Assembly (NCBI RefSeq): GCF_012844225.1
Contig: NZ_JABAGQ010000012.1
Coordinates: forward strand, 62,001-126,000
DNA from: Rhodococcus sp. 105337
Lineage (GTDB): Bacteria > Actinomycetota > Actinomycetes > Mycobacteriales > Mycobacteriaceae
Reading direction: 5' to 3'
DNA: 64,000 nucleotides
The position numbers and the translations under genes were made by a program. Below are positions 50,874-59,231 of this stretch, piece by piece. The notes under the pieces are model-generated. The model searched no databases. It was not told where the DNA came from and saw only the letters and a list, made by a program, of their open reading frames with translations. The first letter of the stretch is position 1. Every line of letters begins with the position of its first letter.

Positions 50874-51662
50874 ATGGCGCTGGTCCACCCCGCGTACGGC
50901 CGGCTGCGGCAGATCACGGAGAACGCTGCCGTGGTTCTGGCAGAGAACCCCTCGGTCATGTCCTTGGAGGGCACCAACACGTGGATCCTCCGTGCGCCCG
51001 GGGCAGACGAGTGCGTCGTGGTGGATCCGGGCCCGCTCGACGAAGCGCATCTCGCGCGCGTCGCGCAGGTTCCTGTCGCCGCGACACTCATCAGTCACCG
51101 GCACTTCGACCACACCGAAGGTGCGGGCCGGTTCGCCGAACTCGCCAACTGCCCCGTGCATGCGTCGTCGGCCGATCACCGGCACGGCGGCGGGAACGAA
51201 CTTTCCGACGGTGACGTCGTCGAAGCCGCCGGGCTTCGCATTCGCGTACTCGCGACACCGGGCCATACCGCGGATTCGCTGTCCTTCGTCGTGGAGGACG
51301 ACAACAGTGTCCTGACCGCGGACACCATCCTCGGACGCGGCACCACGGTGCTCGACGACACCGACGGCGATCTCGGCGACTATCTCCGCTCGCTGCGTGC
51401 ACTGATCGGCTTGGGGCCGGGTTACACGGTGTTGCCCGGGCACGGCCCCGAACTGGACGACCTGGAGACGATCGCGCGGGACTACCTCGCCCATCGTGAG
51501 CAGCGCCTCGAACAGGTGCGTGGCGCGGTGCGCACCCTCGGTGAGGACGCGACAGCGCGCCTCGTCGTCGAGCACGTGTATGCGGATGTCGACCGGTCGT
51601 TGTGGGACGCGGCGGAGAAGTCGGTGAACGTGCAACTCGAATACCTGAGGAGCTTCGCCTGA
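50874..51662 (+). CDS. MBL-fold metallohydrolase (Rv3677c-like)
   Basis: A 262-residue metallo-beta-lactamase-fold hydrolase with metal motifs SHRHFDHTEG (near residue 76), ATPGHTADS, a later TADTILGRG and LPGHGPELDD. A C-terminal winged-helix-like tail (VEHVYADVDRSLWDAAEKSV) is typical of the LACTB2/glyoxalase-II-related group, members of which act on RNA or thioesters. A GAAAGG ribosome site precedes the ATG. It ends at the terminator 51690-51724, converging on crp. Confidence 0.9.
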   Translation: MALVHPAYGRLRQITENAAVVLAENPSVMSLEGTNTWILRAPGADECVVVDPGPLDEAHLARVAQVPVAATLISHRHFDHTEGAGRFAELANCPVHASSADHRHGGGNELSDGDVVEAAGLRIRVLATPGHTADSLSFVVEDDNSVLTADTILGRGTTVLDDTDGDLGDYLRSLRALIGLGPGYTVLPGHGPELDDLETIARDYLAHREQRLEQVRGAVRTLGEDATARLVVEHVYADVDRSLWDAAEKSVNVQLEYLRSFA

Positions 51663-51689
51663 CGGCGATACCTCATAACCCGTAAACGA

Positions 51690-51724
51690 GCGAGCCCGGG
51701 ACGCGTGTCGCGTCCCGGGCTCGC
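51690..51724. terminator. Bidirectional terminator between the MBL gene and crp
   Basis: GCGAGCCCGGGACGCG and CGCGTCCCGGGCTCGC form a perfect 16-bp stem around TGT. It serves both convergent genes. Confidence 0.8.
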
Positions 51725-51746
51725 CCGTGTGTCGTGATGCCGCGTG

Positions 51747-52421
51747 TCAGCGGGCGCGACGCGCCAGACGCTCCGAGTCGGAGATCAGGACGCTCTTGCC
51801 TTCGAGGCGCAGCCAGCCGCGGTGCGCGAAGTCGGCGAGAGCCTTGTTCACGGTCTCGCGCGACGCACCGACGAGCTGGGCGATCTCTTCCTGCGTCAGG
51901 TCGTGCGTGACGCGCAGAGCGCCCGCCTCCTGCGTGCCGAAACGCTGCGCGAGCTGCAGCAGAGCCTTGGCGACGCGACCGGGAACATCGGTGAAGATGA
52001 GGTCGGCGAGGCTGTTGTTCGTGCGGCGGAGCCGGCGGGCCAGCACGCGGAGCAGCTGCTCGGCGATCTCGGGACGCTGGTCGATCCACGCCTTGAGTGC
52101 CTCGCGGTCCATGCTCACGGCACGCACCTCGGTGACGGTCGTCGCGGTGGACGTACGGGGGCCCGGGTCGAAGATGGACAACTCGCCGAACATGTCGGAC
52201 GGGCCCATGATGGTCAGCAGGTTCTCGCGACCGTCGGGCGAACGCCGACCGAGCTTCACCTTGCCGGAGACGATGATGTACAGGCGGTCGCCGGGCTCAC
52301 CTTCGTTGAAGATGACATGGCCACGGGGAAAATCGACCGGCTGAAGCTCTTTGACCAGCGCCGCAACCGCAGAGGGCTCGACTCCTTGGAAGATGCCTGC
52401 TCTGGCCAGGACCTCGTCCAC
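51747..52421 (-). CDS. crp: Crp/Fnr family cAMP receptor protein (Rv3676/GlxR-like)
   Basis: A 224-residue Crp. The cyclic-nucleotide pocket has [18 protein letters not shown] (about residues 78-95). After the central helix comes a winged helix with [20 protein letters not shown] (near 175). It binds TGTGA-N6-TCACA-type sites and regulates central carbon genes. The GTG has an AAAGGAG ribosome site 6 nt upstream. Three near-consensus boxes lie in this window (before fadD5, whiB4 and acs). Confidence 0.95.
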   Translation of the reverse strand: MDEVLARAGIFQGVEPSAVAALVKELQPVDFPRGHVIFNEGEPGDRLYIIVSGKVKLGRRSPDGRENLLTIMGPSDMFGELSIFDPGPRTSTATTVTEVRAVSMDREALKAWIDQRPEIAEQLLRVLARRLRRTNNSLADLIFTDVPGRVAKALLQLAQRFGTQEAGALRVTHDLTQEEIAQLVGASRETVNKALADFAHRGWLRLEGKSVLISDSERLARRAR

Positions 52422-52617
52422 GTGCGCTCCTTTTGGGAAATGAAAAAACGTTGTCTTGCTGCTGTGTCGGCACGTCTACGGGCATCCGACGGAGGTCACC
52501 TGTCAGGCGTACGACTCCCCAGTCTACTGTGCCGAGGTCAGGCGTGAGTGACCGACACCACGGATCGGGTGTTTTGCTTCCGAAAACCTTCTCGCAGGCT
52601 ACCGGCGAGTATGTGGG

Positions 52618-52890
52618 TCAGCTGGCGCGACGAGTCCCCAGACCGTGATGTGAGGTGCTGCCGTCCGACTCGGTCGACCCCCGGCGCCGACGGCGGTGGA
52701 ACCGGGCGAGAGCCCCGGGGAAACCTTCGCGAGCGAGCGCGGCGACATCACCCTGGTCGGCTTGGTCGAGGAATTCCTCGACCTCGTCCTCACGGACGGA
52801 AAGCCGACTCAGGCGGGACTCGACACGCTCCATGGCGAGTGCGAACAGCGTCAGCAGCACTGGGAAAAGCACCACAGCGAGAGCTTGCAT
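52618..52890 (-). CDS. Small membrane protein (Rv3675-like)
   Basis: A 90-residue protein with one N-terminal membrane helix (LAVVLFPVLLTLFALAM) and a charged helical tail (RVESRLSRLSVREDEVEEFL). No function is known. The start ATG 52890 is favoured because TTTACT lies 7 nt upstream (leaderless) and the helix begins at once; the longer frame would add 13 residues. It is divergent from nth and upstream of crp, from which it is separated by 196 bp that must contain the crp promoter. Confidence 0.65.
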   Translation of the reverse strand: MQALAVVLFPVLLTLFALAMERVESRLSRLSVREDEVEEFLDQADQGDVAALAREGFPGALARFHRRRRRGSTESDGSTSHHGLGTRRAS

Positions 52891-52971
52891 ACCGGGAAGT
52901 AAACACGGGTTAGGTCTCAGATGAGACACGGGGGCGGATTGATGCGGAGGGGTTTACGTACAGTGGTCCAG

Positions 52972-53757
52972 GTGCATGCGACCCCGTCCGAGAGCTCAGA
53001 TCAGGCTCCCCGTCGTGACTCGGGCGCGGCCCCCCGCTCCGAATCCCGGCTCGCCCTGGTGCGCCGCGCGCGACGGATGAATCGGCGGCTCGCCGAGGCT
53101 TTTCCCCACGTGTACTGCGAACTCGATTTCACGACGCCGCTCGAACTGGCGGTCGCGACGATCCTGTCCGCTCAGTGCACGGACGTGCGCGTCAACCAGG
53201 TGACTCCCGCGTTGTTCGCCCGGTACCCCGATGCCCGCGCCTACGCCGAAGCGGACCGGACGGAGCTCGAAGAGTTCATCCGATCCACCGGCTTCTTCCG
53301 CAACAAGGCGAACGCACTCATCGGTCTGGGCCAGGCTCTGCTCGAGCAGTACGACGGCGAGGTGCCGGCTCGGCTCGACGACCTCGTGAAGCTGCCCGGC
53401 ATCGGGCGCAAGACCGCGAACGTCATTCTCGGCAACGCCTTCGATGTGCCGGGAATCACCGTCGATACGCACTTCGCGCGCCTCGTCGGACGCTGGAAGT
53501 GGACCACGGAAACCGACCCCGTGAAGATCGAGCACGCCGTCGGAACGCTCATCGAACGCAAGGAGTGGACGCTGCTGTCCCACCGGGTGATCTTCCACGG
53601 CCGTCGGGTCTGCCACGCACGCAAACCCGCCTGCGGAGTGTGCGTGCTCGCCAAGGATTGCCCGTCCTACGGGATCGGACCCACCGACCCGCCGACCGCC
53701 GCCGCGCTGGTGAAGGGACCGGAGACCGAGCATCTGCTCGAGCTGGCCGGTAGGTGA
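52972..53757 (+). CDS. nth: Endonuclease III
   Basis: A 261-residue base-excision-repair glycosylase/AP lyase. The helix-hairpin-helix [14 protein letters not shown] carries the catalytic Lys (near residue 146) and VDTH the catalytic Asp. The [4Fe-4S] ligands are C-x6-C-x2-C-x5-C ([17 protein letters not shown]). I choose GTG 52972 because TACAGT (52959-52964) ends 7 nt before it, a leaderless pattern; the longer frame from 52921 adds 17 unlikely residues. It overlaps the thioredoxin-like gene by 4 nt. Confidence 0.95.
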   Translation: MHATPSESSDQAPRRDSGAAPRSESRLALVRRARRMNRRLAEAFPHVYCELDFTTPLELAVATILSAQCTDVRVNQVTPALFARYPDARAYAEADRTELEEFIRSTGFFRNKANALIGLGQALLEQYDGEVPARLDDLVKLPGIGRKTANVILGNAFDVPGITVDTHFARLVGRWKWTTETDPVKIEHAVGTLIERKEWTLLSHRVIFHGRRVCHARKPACGVCVLAKDCPSYGIGPTDPPTAAALVKGPETEHLLELAGR

Positions 53758-54440
53758 CGCCGGTGCACCCTTCCTCAGCAGGCCGTTGGAGCCTGGCAGC
53801 ACTGGTCGTCGTGATCGCCTTGATCGTCGCCATCTGGCCGCGCGGCAACGATGACGCACCGGCTCCCTCGGCGACCGGCGCTGCGACCTCGGCCGCACCC
53901 GTCGACCGGCGAGCGCAGGACAACCCGCAGGCTCTCGCGCCCCTCCGGGAAACCGCCGCTCTGGATCCCTGCCCGCCGGCAGCGGGAACGCCTGCAGCGG
54001 GAGCGTCTGCCGGCAGCCCGCTCGCGGGGTTGACGTTCGAATGCGTCGGCGACGGTTCCACGGTGGACCTGGCCGCCGCACTCGCGGGCAAGCCGGCTGT
54101 GGTGAATCTGTGGGCGTGGTGGTGCGGCCCGTGCGCCGAAGAACTGCCCGTGCTCGAGGAGTTCGCCGAACGAGCCGGAGATGCGGTGACCGTGGTGACG
54201 GTGCATACCGATCCCAACGAGGCCAATGCGCTGAGCAAGCTGACGGACTACGACGTGCATCTGCCCGGAGTGCAGGACGGCTCCGGACGAGTCCAGGCCG
54301 CGGTCGGAGCCCCGGCGGTGCTGCCGGTGACGATCCTGCTGCGAGCCGACGGCTCGGTGGCCAAAGTGCTGCCTCAGCCCTTCCGCTCCGCCGACGAGGT
54401 CGCCGCCGTGGTCGACGAATACCTGGGGGTGGCGGTATGA
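53754..54440 (+). CDS. Membrane-anchored thioredoxin-like protein (TlpA type)
   Basis: A 228-residue protein with an N-terminal signal anchor (residues 12-28), a Pro/Ala-rich linker, and a thioredoxin fold with active site [13 protein letters not shown] (near residue 120) and cis-Pro segment VLPVTILL. It likely acts as an extracytoplasmic thiol-disulfide reductase. The GTG overlaps the nth stop, and its stop overlaps the Nudix start, matching the Rv3674c-Rv3671c operon. Confidence 0.92.
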   Translation: MTPVHPSSAGRWSLAALVVVIALIVAIWPRGNDDAPAPSATGAATSAAPVDRRAQDNPQALAPLRETAALDPCPPAAGTPAAGASAGSPLAGLTFECVGDGSTVDLAAALAGKPAVVNLWAWWCGPCAEELPVLEEFAERAGDAVTVVTVHTDPNEANALSKLTDYDVHLPGVQDGSGRVQAAVGAPAVLPVTILLRADGSVAKVLPQPFRSADEVAAVVDEYLGVAV

Positions 54441-55135
54441 CGCCGTACTGGTTGCGGAAGGTCACGACCCTCGAGCCGAAGGACCCGCACGACGACAATC
54501 CGATCATCAACCGGCGCGCGCCCTCCGGGCTCCCGGTCCGGCAAGCGGCGGTCCTGGTGTTGTTCGGTGGTTCGCCGACGCCTGACCCGCTCGCCCGTGG
54601 CGGCCTGCCGGCCGACGCGGATGTGCTGCTCACCCAGCGTGCGGCGACCCTGCGCCAGCACAGCGGACAGGTCGCGTTTCCCGGTGGCGCCGCCGATCCC
54701 GACGACGAGGGTCCCGAACACACCGCTCTGCGCGAAGCGCAGGAGGAAACGGGCCTGGACCCCGCCGGGGTACGTCCGCTCGCTGTGCTCCCCGAACTGT
54801 TCATCCCGCCCTCGGGCTTCGACGTGACACCCGTGATCGCGTACTGGGAGCGTCCGAGCCCCGTCGGTGTGGTCAATCCCGCCGAGGCTTCCCGCGTGGT
54901 GCGCGTGTCGCTGCACGACTTGCTCGACCCGCGGAACCGCTTCCAGGTACGGCACGCCCTCGGGTATCGCGGACCGGCCTTCCGGGTCGAAGGGATGCTC
55001 GTGTGGGGTTTCACCGCGGGAGTGCTCGCAGGCCTGTTCGCCGTCTCCGGATGGGAAATCGAATGGGATCACCACGACATTCGTGACCTCGATGTCGTAC
55101 TCGCCGAAATGGAGACCGAGGTGGTCGAACCGTGA
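54437..55135 (+). CDS. Nudix hydrolase, CoA pyrophosphatase-like (Rv3672c)
   Basis: A 232-residue Nudix enzyme. The Nudix box is GGAADPDDEGPEHTALREAQEETG written by position (about residues 82-105): G-x5-E-x7-REUxEExGU is satisfied. The upstream segment LLTQRAATLRQHSGQVAFP is the CoA-pyrophosphatase motif. It probably hydrolyses CoA or acyl-CoA to phosphopantetheine derivatives. It is coupled by 4-nt overlaps to the thioredoxin-like gene and marP. Confidence 0.9.
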   Translation: MTPYWLRKVTTLEPKDPHDDNPIINRRAPSGLPVRQAAVLVLFGGSPTPDPLARGGLPADADVLLTQRAATLRQHSGQVAFPGGAADPDDEGPEHTALREAQEETGLDPAGVRPLAVLPELFIPPSGFDVTPVIAYWERPSPVGVVNPAEASRVVRVSLHDLLDPRNRFQVRHALGYRGPAFRVEGMLVWGFTAGVLAGLFAVSGWEIEWDHHDIRDLDVVLAEMETEVVEP

Positions 55136-56322
55136 CCGGATCCGGCTGGCTCGACCTGATCATCGTGCTGATCGTCGTCATCGCGGCATCGTCGGGACTG
55201 AGGCAGGGCGCGGTTGCGTCGGCCCTCGCGTTCCTGGGTGTACTGCTCGGTGCGATCGCCGGCATTCTCATCGCGCCGCACGTGCTCGTGCACGTCGAAG
55301 AGGGGCGAATGCGGATCCTGGCGGGGATCGCGTTGATCGTGGTGCTCGTCGTGATCGGCGAGGTGGCCGGGATGGTGCTCGGCCGGGCTGCCCGCAGTGG
55401 CATCCACAGTCCCGGCGTCCGGGCGGTCGACAGCGTCGTGGGCGCGGGTCTGCAGGCCGTCGCCGTGCTCGTCGCCGCCTGGCTTCTCGCCATTCCGCTG
55501 ACGGCCACCACTCAGCCCGTGGTGTCCGCAGCGGTGCGGGGTTCTCATGTCCTCGGCACCGTCGACGAATTCGCTCCCGAGTGGATGCGGGCGATACCCA
55601 ACGAATTCTCGGCTCTGCTCGACACGTCCGGGCTACCCGAGGTGATCGGACCGTTCGGAAGGACCCCGATCGCCGAGGTCGCGATCCCCGACGCTTCGTT
55701 GCTCGACAGCCCGGTGGCGGCAGATCTCCATCCGAGCGTGCTCCGCATCAACGGACTCGCGCCGAGTTGCCAGAAGGCACTCGAAGGGTCCGGCTTCGTC
55801 GTGGCGCCGGAACGGGTCATGACGAACGCGCACGTCGTGGCGGGCACTGCCGCCGTGACCGTCGACACCGAACAGGGCGCACTCGACGCCTCCGTGGTGC
55901 TGTTCGACCCGGCCGTGGACGTCGCGATCCTGTCGGTGCCCGGGCTCACGGCCCCGCCGCTGGCATTCGCCCCCGTGCCCGCGGACTCGGGTGAGAACGC
56001 GATCGTCCTCGGCTATCCGGGTGGCGGGCCGTATACGGCGAGCGCCGCACGGGTCCGCGAAACGCTGGATCTGCAGGGACCCGACATCTACCGCAGCGGA
56101 ACGGTCGAACGCGAGGTCTACACCGTGCGCGGTCTGATCCAGCAGGGCAACTCCGGTGGACCACTCGTCGACGCGCAGGGTCTCGTCCTCGGCATGGTGT
56201 TCGGGGCGGCCATCGACGACTCCGATACGGGATTCGTGCTCACGGCCGGGGAGATCAGCCGTCAACTCGCACTGGCCGGGTCGGTGTTCGAACCCGTGGA
56301 AACCGGCGTCTGCATCGTCTGA
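55132..56322 (+). CDS. marP: Periplasmic serine protease MarP with CvpA-like membrane domain
   Basis: A 396-residue protein with four N-terminal membrane helices (CvpA-like, about residues 5-130) and a chymotrypsin-fold protease. The triad is visible: His234 (MTNAHVVAG), Asp263 (PAVDVAIL) and Ser341 (QGNSGGPLV). Cysteines near 213 and 394 match the regulatory disulfide of M. tuberculosis MarP (triad 235/264/343), which is needed for acid resistance and cleaves a peptidoglycan hydrolase. GTG start overlapping the Nudix stop. Confidence 0.94.
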   Translation: MTGSGWLDLIIVLIVVIAASSGLRQGAVASALAFLGVLLGAIAGILIAPHVLVHVEEGRMRILAGIALIVVLVVIGEVAGMVLGRAARSGIHSPGVRAVDSVVGAGLQAVAVLVAAWLLAIPLTATTQPVVSAAVRGSHVLGTVDEFAPEWMRAIPNEFSALLDTSGLPEVIGPFGRTPIAEVAIPDASLLDSPVAADLHPSVLRINGLAPSCQKALEGSGFVVAPERVMTNAHVVAGTAAVTVDTEQGALDASVVLFDPAVDVAILSVPGLTAPPLAFAPVPADSGENAIVLGYPGGGPYTASAARVRETLDLQGPDIYRSGTVEREVYTVRGLIQQGNSGGPLVDAQGLVLGMVFGAAIDDSDTGFVLTAGEISRQLALAGSVFEPVETGVCIV

Positions 56323-56357
56323 CGCCGGCGCCCGGCCCGTGCGGTTGTCCGTCGGAG

Positions 56358-57290
56358 TCAGAGACCCCGCACGAAGCCGAGTAGTTGCGACGTCACGACG
56401 TCGGGCTTCTCCTGATGCGCGTAATGACCCGCGCCGTCGACGAACTTCAGGACGCGTCCGGGCGCGTGACGCTTGCACCGGCGCAGCGTCGCGGCCAGTA
56501 CGTACGGATCGAGCACGCCGTGCAACTGGAGGACGGGCAGCGAGAGGGTGACGTCCATCGCCTTCATGAAACGTCGCCCGTCGGGCCGCCACTGGCTCCG
56601 GAACGCCCACCGCTGGTATTCCAGCGTGCAGTGCGCGACCCCCGGGATACGGATTGCCGAGCGGAGGCGCTCGACGACGTCGGAGAATTCCGGCGTGGCC
56701 TGCCACTCCGGCCCCGAGCGCAGGCGCGCGAGCCGTTCGATCTCGCGACTCTCGTCGCGAACCAGCCGACGTTCGGGCCGCCACGGCACCTGATACGACA
56801 GGAACGTCGGCAGGAGTGCTTTTCGCTGCGCCTTGTCGCGCAGTGCCCCGTCGCGCAGAGAGATCGGGTGGGGTGAATCGACGACGGCGATGGCACGCAC
56901 GAGCCGAGGATGCAGAACCGCCGTCGCCCAGCAGACCAGCCCGCCGTCGGCGTGCCCGACGAGGATCGCCTCGCTGTGCCCGAGCGCGCGGACGAGACCC
57001 GCGATGTCGTTGGACAGGGTCCAGCCGTCGTATCCGCGCGGGGGCTTGTCCGAATCGCCGTAGCCGCGCAGGTCCACCGACACGGCTCGGTAGCCCGACT
57101 CGGCGAAGGCGGTGAGCTGGTGACGCCAGGACCACCACAGGTCCGCGAAACCGTGCACGAAGAGTACGAGCGGGGTGTCCGGATCGTGCGGGCCGGTTTC
57201 GACCGCGTGGAACCGGATTCCGTTCGCGTGGATGTCACGATGCGTCCACGGCCCGGGATAGCGGGCCGTGGACGGGTCGGGTGGAGCCAC
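56358..57290 (-). CDS. Alpha/beta hydrolase, EphE-like epoxide hydrolase
   Basis: A 310-residue alpha/beta hydrolase. HGFADLWWSWR forms the oxyanion region, GHADGGLVCW the nucleophile elbow with Asp, and GAGHYAHQEKP the catalytic His. The Asp nucleophile indicates an epoxide hydrolase, and the position matches Rv3670 (EphE). The start is at 57290; it lies 19 bp downstream of the holin-fold gene's stop on the same strand, so it may be the last gene of the nhaA unit. Confidence 0.88.
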   Translation of the reverse strand: MAPPDPSTARYPGPWTHRDIHANGIRFHAVETGPHDPDTPLVLFVHGFADLWWSWRHQLTAFAESGYRAVSVDLRGYGDSDKPPRGYDGWTLSNDIAGLVRALGHSEAILVGHADGGLVCWATAVLHPRLVRAIAVVDSPHPISLRDGALRDKAQRKALLPTFLSYQVPWRPERRLVRDESREIERLARLRSGPEWQATPEFSDVVERLRSAIRIPGVAHCTLEYQRWAFRSQWRPDGRRFMKAMDVTLSLPVLQLHGVLDPYVLAATLRRCKRHAPGRVLKFVDGAGHYAHQEKPDVVTSQLLGFVRGL

Positions 57291-57309
57291 CTCTATATCG
57301 CTCGGCGCA

Positions 57310-57810
57310 TCAGCGCGCTGCGTGATGACGACCGGCGGGAGCCTGGTCGTCCTGGTGGTTCGGCAGGACCGACTTCGTCTGCTTGAGCGAGTCGATCGTC
57401 TTGCTCGGTGCGCGCACCTTGCGCACGCGCATATATCCGATCAACGCGAGGAGCGCGGTCACCACGACCATGATCAGGAAGACGATGAGGAAGGCGAGCC
57501 AGCGCGGAACCCAGACGTCGAGGAGTTCGGCGAGGAAGAAGAAAAAGAAGAAGGAGCTGAAGGTGAGGACGGCGAGCGCCAGGACGAAGAAGAGGCTGCC
57601 CTGCAGGCCCTTCTTGACCTCACCGGTCACTTCCGCCTTCGCGAGCTGCACTTCGGCGCGGAAGAGCGTCGACACCTGAGTGGCCACGTCACGGACAAGA
57701 TCACCGACGCTGGCATCCCGCGGCGTCGGAGCGTCCACCTTCGTCAGCGGAATGCCCGAGATACTCGTCGGCACACCGTCCCCGGGACGGTTCCCGTTCG
57801 TCACGCTCAC
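57310..57810 (-). CDS. Phage-holin-family membrane protein (Rv3669-like)
   Basis: A 166-residue protein. A cytoplasmic N-terminal helix (SVGDLVRDVATQVSTLFRAE) is followed by two membrane helices, the first extremely Phe-rich (FSSFFFFFFLAELL), and a basic tail (IDSLKQTKSVLP). The domain belongs to the actinobacterial holin superfamily 3.6 group, a name only: no lysis gene or phage gene is nearby. The GTG overlaps the nhaA stop (TAGTG), so it is coupled to the antiporter. Function unknown. Confidence 0.85.
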   Translation of the reverse strand: MSVTNGNRPGDGVPTSISGIPLTKVDAPTPRDASVGDLVRDVATQVSTLFRAEVQLAKAEVTGEVKKGLQGSLFFVLALAVLTFSSFFFFFFLAELLDVWVPRWLAFLIVFLIMVVVTALLALIGYMRVRKVRAPSKTIDSLKQTKSVLPNHQDDQAPAGRHHAAR

Positions 57811-59027
57811 TAGTCGACCCCTTTGGTTGGTTCGTTCTGCTTGCGGTGGGCTCGCCCACGCCGTAACAGTAGCGCCGAACCGAGTATCGACGCGATCAAC
57901 GAGGTAACCAGGACGGCAGCTTTGGCGATCTCGGCGGCGGCGCCACCGTCGACACCCCCGAGCGAAAGTTCCGCGATGAGCAGGCTGACGGTGAACCCGA
58001 TCGCGCCGAGCACCGCCAGCGCGAACAGATCTCCCCACATCAGACCGGTCGGGCGGGTCGCGATACCCACCCGGATCGCGAGCCAGGCGCTGCTGAAGAT
58101 TCCCACCGTTTTGCCGATGAGCAGACCGAGGACGATGGCAAGACCGACCGGGTCGGTGAAGACGTTGCCGATCATCTCCGCGCCGAGAGGCACCCCGGAG
58201 GCGAAGAGCGCGAAGACGGGCACGCAGAATCCTGCCGACCAGGGTTGGATCCGGTGCTCGAGACGCTCGGAGGGTGCGTAGTCCTCGCCGGGGTCGGTGC
58301 GGACGCGTGTGAGCAGACCCAGAACGACTCCGGCGACCGTCGCGTGGATCCCGGCTTGGTGCATGGCGTACCAGGTGAGCAGCGCGAGCGGCACGTACAG
58401 CCATGCCGTGGTGATGCGGCGCTGCTGGGCAACCCAGTACGCCGCGGCGAGGACCACGGTCGCCACCAGCCACATCAACGCGAGTCCCGAGGTGAACAGC
58501 ACCGCGATCAGCGCGATACCGATCAGGTCGTCGACCACCGCGAGACTGAGCAGGAAGACTCGTGCACTGGTCGGTATGCGAGAACCGGTGAGAGCCAGGA
58601 CGCCCAGTGCGAAGGCGATGTCGGTCGCGACGGGAATCGCCCAGCCGCGATCCATTCCGGGCGTGCCCCAGCCGACGGTCGCGGCAATGACAGCGGGCAG
58701 GACGACGCCTCCGCACGCCGCGATCACCGGGAGCAGGGCTTTCTTGCGGTCTGCGAGTTCGCCGACCACGAGTTCGCGTTTGAGTTCGAGTCCGGCGACG
58801 AAGAAGAACACCGCCAGAAGCCCGTCTTTGGCCCACGTCCCCAGCGACAGGTGCAGGTGCAGCGACTCCGGACCGATCTGGAAGTCGCGCAGGGCGGTGT
58901 AGGAGTCGCCGAGGGGGGAATTGACCCAGATCAGGGCCAGCGCGGCGGCAAGAAGGAGAAGGGATCCGCCCACGGTTTCGGTACGGAGGAAACGGGCGAG
59001 CGAGGTGCTCCAGGCGGGGTTGGACAA
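57810..59027 (-). CDS. nhaA: Na+/H+ antiporter NhaA
   Basis: A 405-residue NhaA with about 12 helices. The ion-binding Asp pair is VVDDLIG (Asp166-Asp167) and the assembly Asp136 lies in ATDIAFALGV. LELKRELVVGE is the conserved loop. It exchanges internal Na+ for external H+ and protects against alkaline or salt stress. The start is TTG at 59027 with only a weak GAAAG before it; the first helix starts 12 residues in, which fits. It forms a unit with the holin-fold gene. Confidence 0.93.
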   Translation of the reverse strand: MSNPAWSTSLARFLRTETVGGSLLLLAAALALIWVNSPLGDSYTALRDFQIGPESLHLHLSLGTWAKDGLLAVFFFVAGLELKRELVVGELADRKKALLPVIAACGGVVLPAVIAATVGWGTPGMDRGWAIPVATDIAFALGVLALTGSRIPTSARVFLLSLAVVDDLIGIALIAVLFTSGLALMWLVATVVLAAAYWVAQQRRITTAWLYVPLALLTWYAMHQAGIHATVAGVVLGLLTRVRTDPGEDYAPSERLEHRIQPWSAGFCVPVFALFASGVPLGAEMIGNVFTDPVGLAIVLGLLIGKTVGIFSSAWLAIRVGIATRPTGLMWGDLFALAVLGAIGFTVSLLIAELSLGGVDGGAAAEIAKAAVLVTSLIASILGSALLLRRGRAHRKQNEPTKGVD

Positions 59028-59178
59028 CGGGCGGCTTTCGGTTCGGCGGATTCCGGTAGGGTCGAGCGCTCGCCGACCAGACTTCCCGGCACACCGTCGA
59101 AAATTGTAGACCTGCCGGAGCGCCCGCCCCTGAGTGACCGATCGGGCGCGACCGCAAACCCGCGCTGCCCGGAGACGA

Positions 59179-59220
59179 GTGCGGCCCCTCCCGGGACACG
59201 AAGTCCGGAAGGGGCCGCAC
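59179..59220 (-). terminator. Hairpin terminator after acs
   Basis: GTGCGGCCCCTCCCGGGAC and GTCCGGAAGGGGCCGCAC pair over 17 bp with one mismatch and one bulge. It lies 11 bp after the acs stop. The rest of the 204-bp gap up to nhaA shows nothing further. Confidence 0.7.
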
Positions 59221-59231
59221 CCTTTGTGGAG

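Noticed and set aside
57310-57810. Prophage or lysis cassette suggested by a holin-family domain
   Set aside because: There are no endolysin, capsid, terminase or integrase genes nearby. The gene is coupled to nhaA and in the same order as Rv3669, so the domain name is not evidence of a phage.
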